Assembly (NCBI RefSeq): GCF_016802725.1
Contig: NC_052673.1
Location: 4,946,037-5,010,036 of the forward strand
Length of the DNA: 64,000 nucleotides
DNA from: Solenopsis invicta
Lineage: Eukaryota > Arthropoda > Insecta > Hymenoptera > Formicidae
Direction of reading: 5' to 3'
Shown one piece after another: positions 13,209 to 24,800 of this stretch (the stretch's first letter is position 1; every line of letters starts with the position of its first letter). The translations under genes and the position numbers were made by a program. Under the pieces are notes generated by a model that made no database searches, was not told the DNA's origin, and saw only the letters and a list, made by a program, of their open reading frames with translations.

Positions 13209-13352
13209 TATACACACACACGCATGCACACGCGCGCGAACGCAACGCACGCACGCACGCACGCACGCGCACACACACACACACGCGCGCGCGCGCGCGC
13301 GCACACACACACGCACACACACACACACACGCACACGCACGCACGCACACAT
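13209..13352. repeat. CA/CG compound microsatellite
   Basis: Alternating CACA, GCGC and CACG runs; all ORFs here are artefacts. Alternating purine-pyrimidine runs such as (CG)n have Z-DNA potential. Confidence 0.95.
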
Positions 13353-13961
13353 GTGTGTATAAGTTTAATTTCAAAATTTCATTATGCTTATAATGCAAAC
13401 ACTCTTGATTCTGTCGAATCATCGGTGACTTTGTACAAATACCAATTATTTACTTTCACGGTAATGGATGTATTAGATTGATCAAAATTCGTTCATATAT
13501 TTCTTTCCTATTTTGAAGGAATTCTTATATCTATTTCTTTTTGTTCTTAAATTTTTTTATTCTACTACAAACTATGCAAATTAATTCACATAGTTTTATA
13601 TAGAATTGTTTATTAAGAATAAACAAAATATAATTTTATTTAAAAATTATATAAAACAAGAATTAAAATTGTTTTAATAATACGTATATCGAAAATAATA
13701 AACATATTTTCTTGTTTTTTATAATCAACCTAATACATTTACATCATCATTATTATTATTATCATTATTATTATTATTATATCAAATACAAATTTCATCG
13801 AACCTTAATACGAATCTCTTCTCGTTTCTATTTAATTACTAATATACTTTTTCCACACAATTTACTTATAAGATTTAGAGATTTTTCGTAAGGAGAAAGT
13901 GCAAAAGAGAGCGCGCCCAAATCAAACAAATGCCATATAAAATTAATGCAATTACTGGAAG

Positions 13962-13964
<3 letters not shown>

Positions 13965-14021
<57 letters not shown>

Positions 14022-14081
14022 ACTGACTGACTGACTGACTGACTGACTGACTGACTGACTGATTGATTGACTGACTGACTG
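13965..14081. repeat. Compound microsatellite (GA)n then (CTGA)n
   Basis: About 27 GA units pass at 14018 directly into about 15 CTGA units, two of them mutated to TTGA. Confidence 0.95.
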
Positions 14082-15529
14082 GTCTTCATTATACTAACTG
14101 TATTTGGTTTGGTCACAAAAATTACATCAAAAATGCACTTTCTTATCCGTACGACTGTACAAATGCAAACATGAGAACGTAAAATCACGTATATGAATGA
14201 GTATACTGCAATTTTCAATTCCTTTTTCTCTTTTCACTGTTTTTTTCCTTTCCTCTTTATTTTTTTGTGTGCGCTATTTTTTCTTTTTCTTACGCATTGC
14301 TTTTATTTACTCGTCACACTATTTCTCACAAAACACATGCACGCACATGCGTATTTTCTCTCTCTCACTCACGCGCGCACGCACACACGCACGCGCACTT
14401 ACTAACTCTCTCTAGCCAATTTGATTGAATACACCTGTATGCACTGATGTAAAATAAAGCTTCTGTTATTACATACTAACTTACTTAAGTAGACATAACG
14501 TAAGAGCCTTGATCGATAATATGGACAACATATATTTCCACGTTTTTAATGGAACGTTTTGATAAATATACATATTAATTAGATAGTTTTAGATGTGTCA
14601 GAATTAAACAATTTATAATAAATGAACAAAAACTTTAAGTATAATCAATAAATTCAAAATCAGTTAAGAGAGATTTCCAGTTAATAATAAAGTTTTTCAA
14701 GATAATAATAAAACTTTTCAAGATAAACATATTGTTTGAAATAACTTTAACAATTACAGAAATATTTAAATTTATGCTGAATTTTAATAGGACAATATTT
14801 CCTGCTTTTAATCAACATGAGATTATTTTGTTTAAATAAAAATACATATAGCAATAACCCGTCAAGTACACAGATGTATATGCAATCCAATATTTCAAAT
14901 GTAACTATTACTGTTTACTATAAATAAATCAAATATCTACAGATATTGCGGTTTTTATTTTTTTGTTCTAAAATTAACACATCTTTTACTATTTTATGCT
15001 AATCAAACTAAATGAAGAAATAATCGCAATATAATTCTATTTTGTTCATCAACAATTTCAGGAAAGCTTGCAACAACTAAAAGAATGAATACAATTGTAA
15101 TAAGGATACAGTAAAACTAATTTAGAAATTGTAATTATTATTGGGACGTTAACAAAATGTCGATTATAATAACAAATTTCACTAAATTACTTCAATATCT
15201 TAATGTTTATTCAATTAAACAATATGAAAACTTATGCTAAGAGTATCTTCCTTGACCGATCTGACTAAATTATGCACTATGTATAACATCTAAGCAACTC
15301 TATGCCTTTATGCTAATTTGTATACAAATTTATGTAAACTTATGCATAAATCTGCATCATCTGTATTGAAGCCTTTATGCAAGTTCGTGTACCTACCTTT
15401 ACATAGTACATTTTATATGAACCTTTAGTGTACACCAGAACAAATATAAACTAACGTGTATTCAATCGAATTCGACATTTCTTCCATTCACACTTATTCT
15501 CCTTCTTTACGTATCTTTATCATTCTCTC
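14082..15529. other. AT-rich intergenic stretch below CtBP
   Basis: Contains a short CA/GC tract (14337-14399). TTTATT words (AATAAA on the minus strand) occur, for example near 14956, and could serve CtBP polyadenylation, but none can be assigned with confidence. Nothing else supported. Confidence 0.5.
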
Positions 15530-15688
15530 TCAAGCACAAACTCCTTCTAAAATTTCTCGGAAGCAGCGGAGCGGACAGATTTTACGGGGCAGTCGTATCG
15601 GCCGTTTGTCGCCAGTAACATCCTTAATATTCCCATCTTCAGAAGTAACAATAGCAATTACTTCTAGTTGCTTGACAAAATGATTTAA
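15530..15688 (-). other. Coding-like ORF downstream of CtBP, same strand, unrecognised
   Basis: A 52-codon minus-strand frame between a TGA (15691-15689) and a TGA (15532-15530), about 200 bp after the CtBP stop. It reads FVKQLEVIAIVTSEDGN, IKDVTGDKRPIRLPRKICP, then LRCFREILEGVCA. Composition is balanced and the DNA is markedly richer in GC than its flanks, unlike neighbouring random ORFs. There is no ATG. It could be an alternative last CtBP exon, an exon of another transcript, or a fragment of a mobile element. I do not recognise the family. Confidence 0.35.
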
Positions 15689-15890
15689 TCAAATAATATA
15701 GGGCAGAAAATTAGAAGTGATGTAGTGCTCGATGTGGTAGTCGAGTAGCAGCTCAAGTTGAGTGTATACTGGAGGGAGGGGATGGAAAGGGAGCTAAATG
15801 GTTGATTCGTGTTATCAGAGGGTGGTTATGTTTTTCAAGGTCAACGGGGGCTCGGGGCGGGCGGGCTCGGCCGGGGGTCGGGCTCGCTCA

Positions 15891-16350
15891 CTATGCTGTG
15901 TGGTAGACCGGGCAGTCCGGCGGTGGGGGGCCCCGGCCGCGGGACCACCGCCGCCGGGCCCGCCGGCGGCGACCGCACCCACCACGCCCGCGGCGGACGG
16001 GGTCCGCCGCCGCCGACAGCGGCAGGGGGCCCTGCGGCCCTGCGGGCCCGCCGCCCGTACCTCCCGCGCCGCCGGCCCCGCCGCCCGCGGCCCCCGCCAC
16101 CGTTACGGCGGACGAGGACGAGGAGTTGGGCCCGCCGATCCCGCCACCCCCGCCCCCACCACCGCCGGCCCCGCCGCCGCCACCTCCGCCACCGCCACCA
16201 CCGCCACCGCCGCCGACGACGGAGTGCCCACCGCCGGCACCGGGAACCGGGGGTGGAGGCGCAGTATCGTGAGGAGTCGTCGAATGCGCCGTCTGTTGTA
16301 CCGGCAGCGCCCCAGCATAGTATCCGCCGTTGATGCCCTCGGGATAACTG
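15891..16350 (-). CDS. CtBP: CtBP coding exon 7: poly-glycine C-terminal tail and stop
   Basis: The frame set by exon 6 continues as SYPEGINGGYYAGALPVQQ, then AHSTTPHD, motifs that resemble the long fly tail (YPEG, AHSTTPHD). A proline run follows, then glycine runs of about 14 and 8, a five-serine stretch and a Gly/Ala/Pro segment. It ends in an Arg/Gly-rich stretch, with TAG at 15893-15891. The DNA is extraordinarily GC-rich for this window. The tail is presumably disordered. The first half is well supported by homology. The last ~40 residues (after PLPLSAAADP) do not resemble the fly terminus, so an unrecognised splice or assembly error there is possible. Confidence 0.8.
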
Positions 16351-19300
16351 CTGAAGAAAAGAGAAAGCGAAAAACAACATCATGGGCGAGACCTCGAAAA
16401 TTTCGCGCGCCACTTTTTTTCAGTACTTATGTAGTAGAGTAGCTTTTATTGCAGTGTGTAGAGTAGCTTCCAATTTTTCTTTTTCTGAGACTCTGTGTGT
16501 GATTTCGTTACGCTCTAGGATGGCGCTCTATGTGTGCTCTAGGTAGAGAGTAGTAATCGTTCCTCGCCAACGAGAAACAGGAACGTGAGAACACACACAC
16601 AGGTCATCAAGATTCCCAAGACGGAATCATCTTTTTCTTTGTCTCTCTTTCTTTCGTTCGTTTTCTATTTAAATCATCGTCTAAGCGCTTATTCTTTACA
16701 CTCTATACACACACGCATCGACAGATTTTGTCACGCTCAACTTTCACGATCGCTTTCGGACTTTCACTCGGAAGAGAAGAGAAGTTAACATCTGCTCGAA
16801 AAGCCGTTTCTGCAAAAATTACCAGAGATACAGTGTTACTAATCACGAAATTGATCCAATTTTAAGAATGTTTTCCATTATAATCTTATTTAAGGCTCCT
16901 GGCTCCTTCTTGTTACTATAGCCATTGGATTATGTTCCTAAATATTTTAAAAAATTATTTATTTTTTTACTAATTTTCTCAATTGTTATTTAAAAAAAAA
17001 ACAAATTTTATATTTTCCCATATTCTATAATAACACATTTTCTACTTTTTTTAAAAAATTATTCTTAAATTTTTTATCATTTTTTAAATTGTACAATTAT
17101 TTCATAAAAACTTTGATCAAATATAAGACATATTTTTGGAAAAAATAAAATATTAAAAAGTGTTCTTAAAACTTTTTTAACAAAGATTATGTACCTACAA
17201 GTTTTTCATAATTTTACAACAATCTTAAATCATAATTTTAAATCTAACTTTTTAAACTACAAATTTAAGATAATCTAAAACTATTTTTTATGAAAACAAT
17301 AAAGTTCAAAAATAAGTTTAGTCTTTTATTAAAATTTTAATGTTCATACATACGCGCGCGCGCGCGCACGCACACACACACATACACACACACACACGCG
17401 CGCGCGCGCGCGCGCGCACGCGTACAAACCTAATACTAATTATAAAATTAATGTACTTTTTTTCTGAAATTTTGTTTTACATTTAAATATACATATAATA
17501 TGAAAAACAATAATTTGTAAAATATTAAATATAAATTTTCTTGCTCAGTATTCAACCGATCTTAAGGCGATGCTGGAGCTATATTAATAAAGATACAATA
17601 TTGTTAAATATGGTTATGCTTCGTATTGGTTTTACAAAAACATAATTCCTTTTACAGAATTAAAATATACATGTTAATGACTCTGGTCCATTTTTTGTCA
17701 AAAACAGGAAAAAATTTTTAAATTACAGATTTTATCTATTTTTACTTTAATACGGCGACCAAAACCGTCAATTCACAGATACATTTAATTTTGTGGAAAC
17801 GTTATACACACTGTGAAAAATATAAAATTCAATATATTTTTAAATTACCAAGGAGGTAACCATTCAGAAAATAAGTGTACACCTGATTTCGGACTTCAAG
17901 ACTTCATTGAATTATAGTGGAATTCATCGGACTTCATTGGAATTCATTATATTGTAGTTCATAGATTTTTTTAAAAACAGTAGTCAAAATTTTTGATCTT
18001 TTTTTAAAGGCAACATTGTGTGATTTCTGATAACTGCTTTGTGTACACAAAACTTACATGAGATCTTTCAAAAACCAAAATCTTCAAATGGCCATCATAA
18101 AATTTATCTATCTTTATCGGACTTCAGCGGACTTAAGCGAATTTTAAGAAATTCAATGGACCTCTAACGGGTTGTATATCGGAATTCAAGAGTGGTTACT
18201 CCCTCGTCAATTACACATTAAATGTAATGTATCTATGATTAAAATGCATGTGTATAAAATTGAGTACAGTTTCGGCATTTAATTTACATTAAATGTACAT
18301 TAAATATTTGTAATGTAACTAATTGAAATTTACTTCTGTTACATTATATTAAATTCTGCTACTAATTTTTAACAGTGTAGGTTATTTTTACAAAATAAAG
18401 GTAAAAAACCAGGTATAGAATAAATAAATGAATAATGTTAAATCATTAAAATTAAGTTGAGAAGTCTAAAAGAATAAAATGTTTGACAAATTATGTATAT
18501 GTGAATTGTTTATACAGCTTTATGTACACGATGTCAGAAATCAGTCCGAGATCTCAATTCAAATTCTCAAATAGAAATAGTTGTATTGTGATGACTCTAG
18601 ATAGCGTTATAGTCGAATATGTGAGGTTAGGTACTGAACTTCACATAGACTTAGGAAACTATAGACCGAGCGTAAACTGCTATCTTAGACAAGAGAGGGT
18701 GTGATAATCGACGTAAGAGAAAAAACGCACATAGCTTATGGGTCATAGGACGAATAGAGGATAACTTCGGTTAGACTCGGAAATGTTCGGTACGTTTATG
18801 CATACGTGAAGCCGAGTTTATCCTCTATTTCCCCTTACCGCGGTTATCACCACCCCCGCAAGCGTACGCTCGGGGTGTGGAACTTCATATCTTTTTATAC
18901 TTTATGATAAAAGTTATAAAAATTACAATCCAATGTTCAACGTCACATAAATCGACATTCATCAATTATTTACAAGGAAATAATTGACAACTATAAATTG
19001 AATCTAGCAGTATGGAAAAATAGGACAAGATGCATTTTTCTGTATGTACAAAGTTTCTATTTGAGATTTTCATCCAAGTTGCCTGTGTCCACGATTCGTG
19101 TTTTAGTAACTTTTTCTTGGATTGAGAACCCATTTCTAGCATTGTGTTCATAAAACTTACGTGAGATCTTGATGTAGTATTATATAGATCTGTTGATGTT
19201 TCATAAATCGTACGCATGTATTGTAAATTAAACGTGTGTAAGTCAAATTCATCAGTAAAACTGACGACTGTAGCATCGTCTTAAGATATTATGACACAAT

Positions 19301-21350
19301 CATAGGTGCCCGCGCCAACAGAATTACTTGCAAGAGTGTATTCAAAGAATACTGAATTCATTAATATGACAATCAAATTTGGACAGCAACTATGATGACT
19401 CAAATTTTTTCAATTCTCAGGTTTATTGTAATATTGATTTTTCTAAAATATATTTCTCAAAATTTTATTACAAATATTAATATTTATGTATTGAGTTTCT
19501 GTTCAATTCAAAAAATCATATTCTATATTATGCGATTTTTTTTTGCTGTGGTTTTTGTCCTTCCTCCCTTATTTCATTAGCTAAAGAAGTACAAATAAGA
19601 AATAAAGAAGTACCCTCTCGCACTCTCTCCGTGCCTATGAACGTAATCAACCTAACATAAAACATTATATTTTTATGACTAATGTCGCGTATATACACAA
19701 CTTGAGTTGTAACTTTTCATAAAGAATGTAGCACTGCATATAAAAATTCAGGAACATTATGATGTCAAAAGTAACAAATGTACGAACCTATTTTTCTTTC
19801 AAGAATACATACACGTGCACATATATATCACACTCTCATGCAAACATCTACACGTCCACATACATTCTACATCCATTCATTAATCTATGCACGTGTATAT
19901 ATACGCACATGTATACGCGCGCGCACATTCATCCATCAATATACATATGCACTTATCCAGGAATCCATATCCATCCATTAATCCACAAACGCTTACGCAT
20001 ATCCATCAATACACACACACACACATACGTAAATTCCATTCATGAATCTTTACATGTAGGCGCACGTGCACGCATATAAATATAATATAATCAAAATAAA
20101 TTAGTTTTCTTTTCACATTACCATATGTATTTAAAAATATAAACTAGCAGAATATAATAATAATTTGAAAAAATGTTTTTAATTATTTGTTATTAAAAAA
20201 CCGGAAAATATCTAAACATATAAAGTATCTTCAATAAAAATATAAATTTTACAACAGTTAAAATAATCAAGATTTGTAACTAGCCGTACTGATTGCAAAA
20301 TAGGAAAAAAACTAATTTAATTTGATGTACATGACATTGTATGACATATTGTGCAAACTAAGGAAATGTTTTTGATATAAATTGAAATAGAACATGTCCT
20401 ATAAACATGGATTAAATTCGAAACAATTATCCATCTACAATGTTTACAATTTATAAATAATAAAACAATTTTTTGAAAATATGTTATTAAAAACAGAAAA
20501 TAAAAAAGCATAAAAATCATATAAGTTGTTTAATAACATCCTTCGATTAATATGCGATTTGAAATAAATAGATCCATAAAAAACTTCATGATTGTTACTT
20601 TTCCATATATGTCATGATTATATTAATTCAGTTGAAGTAACTTTTCATATTAAAAACTTTTAATGTAAAAATTTTAAGTGTAAAAATCTTAATGGCTAAA
20701 ATGCACAACCGTTTATACATAAATCATTTTATAAATGAATAATCGTTTCAAATTAGACATATTTATAGGTCCCATTTTTTACTGCAGACCCATTTAAACT
20801 CATTTTCTACTTCAATTTACGTAAGAAACATGTTCTTACTATCTGTATAGTATGTCATATAACACAATGTGTAATGTGCAAAGAAAAAAATTGATATTAT
20901 TTTTCCATCATAACTTAAAGTAGCATAGCGAGGGGCCAGGAGCCTTAATACAATAAGGAGGGAGAAGAGAGCAGGCATATGTATAAAAACAAATTTTTAT
21001 AGCTTGTGTTATCAGAAAAAATACAAATGATACATTCTTAGTACAGTCAAGCTTATAAGTATCTTAGAAAGATACAAATAACGTATTTCTAAATACATGA
21101 TACATATTTATAGACAATTTTTTGCATGAACTTGATCAATTTCGTGACAGACACTGTATCCCTTTTCCCCCGGTGGTTTGCAATCAAAGAAAAAAGAAGA
21201 GAGAGGAATGTAAACATCATATAATATACTGCGTTCACATATAACTGATATATATACACATACACAGACACACACATGTATGTATGTATGTATGTATATA
21301 TATGTATGTATATGTATGCATATATACCTATATGTATGTATATATGTGTA

Positions 21351-21406
<56 letters not shown>

Positions 21407-21838
21407 CATGTACGTCTTTCTTTTTATTCAACAAATAGTAAGAGACTTTATTATTATTATTATCATCATTATTATCATTATTAATAAATCGAGAGACAAG
21501 GGGAGGCAGACAAACAAAGCCTGGCTGAAGAAAGGCGCTTACCCAGTCGAAGAAAGGAAGTATTCCTTATTCACGCAGTTGCGTAGGCAGTCGGGTATGC
21601 GTCCGACGATCGCCCGTCGTATCTCACTCGCCGCCATCTCGCGTAACTCGGTGCAGCTTGCGTCACTGTAGAAGGCGGCATGTGGAGTGCACAACAGATT
21701 GGGTGCATCTTTCAATGGACCTATACAATATACATTGCAAAATAGATAAACAAAAAAATCAAATTTATATAAATTTAATGTCGAACGGTTTCTCAGAAAA
21801 AAAGGAATATATACGCACGTGTATGTATGTATATGTTT

Positions 21839-21895
<57 letters not shown>

Positions 21896-24800
21896 ATATG
21901 ATATGAAGTAAATATTAATTAATTGTATTCTTTTTAATTTAATACATTTTTTTATAAAATAACTTGAATATAATATGAAAGATATATTTTTAAACATTCT
22001 ATGTAAAATGTGCAGAATGGAATAAAATTGCAGAATAAAATAAAAAAACCAATGTTTAATCAATTTTTATCATATATTTTTATCATATTTTATCATATAG
22101 GACTAATATATTATAAAAACTTATTAATAGTTATAAAATAAATTATTGGGTGTACAACTTAGTTCGGTCCGTTTTCAAAAGATGGCTCTAGGTGCTATAA
22201 ATGGTTGATGGCAACAGCTGATTTTTGCTGTATCGAGAAATGTCAACATCTATCAACCAAATATTGTTTACAAGCCTTTGAGTTTTGCATAACAAGTTTA
22301 ATTTTTACTGCGTTGAAAATGTCGAGTTTTGTTCCAAATAAGCACCATTTGCGAAAAGTTTTGATTTTCTGTTTCAATTGGAAGAAAAGTGCAGCTGAAG
22401 AGCATTGAATGCTTGTGTAAGTGTATGGTGAATCTGCACCATCGGATAAATCTTGCAGAGAATGGTTTCGACAATTTAAAAGTGGTGATTTTAGTGTTGA
22501 AGACAAAGAACGTTAGGGTCAACCAAAAAAGTTTGAAGATGAATTAGAAACATTACTCGATCAAGATTCGTGTCAAACGCAAGAAAAGCTCGCAAAAACA
22601 TTGAAAGTTACTTAACACGCTATTTCGAAACGACTCAAAGCCGTAGGATACATCCAAAAGCAAGGAAATTGAGTCCCATACAAATTGAAACAGAGAGATA
22701 TCGGACGAGAGATATTGGACATTTTGTATGTCCAAAATGTTGCTTGAACAATACAAAAAGAAGTTTTTTCTGTATCGAATCATTACCGCGGACAAAAAAT
22801 AGATTCACTACAACCCGAAACGCAAAAAATCGTATGTAAAACCCGATTAACCAAAAACATCAACGCTGAAGCCCAATATTCATGGTTCCAAGGTAATGCT
22901 CTGTATTTGGTGGGTTAAGAAAAGTGTGATTCACTATGAGCTGCTAAAACCTGATCAAACCATCACGGAAGACTTCTACAGGCAACAAATGATCCGTTTA
23001 AAGCGAGCTATAGCTGAAAAACGTCCAGAATATACAACCAGACACGAGTCCATAATCTTTCACCATGACAACGTTCGGCCTCATGCTGCTGTTCCGATTA
23101 AAAACTATTTGGAAAATAGCGGATGGGAAGTTTTGACTCACCCGTCTTATAGCCCAAACCTTGCCCTTTCCGACTACAATTTGTTTCGACCGATGCAGAC
23201 CGCTTTGACTAGAATACGCTTCACTTCAGAACAGGGTATCAAAAATTGGCTCAATTCATTTTTGGCTTCAAAAGATAAACGCTTCTTCCGCGACGGAATC
23301 CATAAATTGCCAGAAAGATGGAAAAAAGTAGTGGCTAGCGATGGACAATACTTTGAATAAGGTATTAATTATTCATCTTATCGTTCAAATAAATGCGTTT
23401 TTCAAGCAAAAAACGGACTGAATTAAGTTGCACCTAATATTTTATAACCTTATATATGTGAGCGTGCGTACGCGTGCATGTGTGGGTTATTTCGCGTAAA
23501 GCAAATTAGTCATCTCTTGGAATTTTGTAAATTTTGCACATTTTTAGTACTTTGAAAAATATAATTTTGTGTCAAAAGATTTCTTTAATTGCAAAATTAA
23601 TCAAGATATAAACAATTGAAACTTTGACTACTATTTTGTTTAAACATTCATAACTCTGTTGCTGATAACGCTAATTCTTTTTTTATTTTTCGCGGAAAAT
23701 GTTCTAGTTTACGAGAAAAATATGAATGTTGCAAAAAAGGTTTTTCTGCAGTGTTTATTTAACAATAAACTTTTTAATAATTTTTTAAACAATAGGGGAA
23801 AGAATCAAAAAATCTGGAAAAATCATTTCTGTGTCTTCAAGTTTTCGTATAACTTTTGAAAAAATTTTCAAAAGAGTGTTTTGTCTTGTTTTCGAGAAAA
23901 AATATTTTTAAGTTCTCGATGCATGGAAAATTTCTCGATTTTCAGCACGGCGGGCGGGCGCGGCACGACTTTGGTTACCGGACACAAAACAAACGACAAC
24001 GTATAGGATTTAGCAAAGTTTTTCTTATGCTATTAATAATTATTAATAACTTGCAAATTTTACATTATTTAATATGTATTATATTATGTCTCAATCAATA
24101 GTTGACGAAATAGTAGGTATATAAATACCAAGTGTCAAACATTACAAATATAATTATGTATAACCATGTATAACGATAAAAATATTATTTCTTTGAAAAA
24201 GATTGTCGCTTAATTTCATTCTCATATTTTCCTGTATAACAATATTAAAAATTATAATTTTTAACAAACTAATAATGGCCCATTCATACTATTGTACAGC
24301 AGTTAGAACATGGTCTCCTGTTGGTTGCTAAAGATTTGCACGTGACGCAGTTCTTTTCACTGTGCCACCAACACCATCGCATGGATTTTTACCATAGGAG
24401 GTAAAAAAAGTGCCATTCTGCCTCGATATTGAAATATTTATGGTAATGCGTAATATTTATAAAATTATTCTTAATTTTGTATTGTACAGAGTACATCTAT
24501 TATTGTAAACTTTGGCACAAAAATTAAAATTCACTGTGTGCGTGTGTATGTGTGCGTGTGCGGTGTGTGGTGTGGGTGTGCGTGTGCGGTGTGTGGTGTG
24601 CGTGTGTAATGAGAGGAAAATCGCCAATACGCTAATTATTCAAAAGCAATACGTCGTTATTTCTCAAAAATTAAACAATTGCACTGTACTAATAATGATA
24701 AAAACATGATCTATTTGAATAATTAAATAAAAACCAGTAATTCTTACATTCATAGCTTTTTCTAAAATCTGCTAAAAACAAATTCTTGAAAAACAAAAGT

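Larger units (their letters stand above)
16351..21542 (-). other. CtBP: CtBP intron between coding exons 6 and 7
   Basis: About 5.2 kb. Holds a CA/GC microsatellite (17353-17423), a possible MITE (17851-18206), an AT microsatellite (21358-21402) and a polymorphic-looking TATG/TATC tract around it. From 16440 to 16800 the sequence is more complex than the rest of the intron but has no supported exon. Confidence 0.75.

Noticed and set aside
13152..13481. Overlapping ORFs in the CA/CG tract
   Set aside because: Microsatellite artefacts on both strands.
15841..16413. Minus-strand 190-aa ORF overlapping CtBP exon 7 and one at 16103-16318
   Set aside because: Out of frame with the YPEG/AHSTTPHD tail; stop-free only because of GC richness.
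15798..16442. Plus-strand 214-aa and 174-aa ORFs opposite the CtBP tail
   Set aside because: Arg/Pro/Ala low-complexity readings antisense to the GC-rich CtBP exon; the minus-strand frame continues CtBP homology.
19759..20079. 106-aa plus-strand ORF rich in Thr, His, Tyr, Ile
   Set aside because: ATACAC/CATCCA-rich low-complexity DNA in a CtBP intron; no conserved motif.
21276..21671. 131-aa ORF of MYVCMYV type
   Set aside because: TATG/TA repeats plus antisense of CtBP exon 6.
22896..23360. SETMAR-like host gene
   Set aside because: It is the C-terminal part of a mariner transposase with stops upstream and terminal repeats on both sides; no SET domain present.
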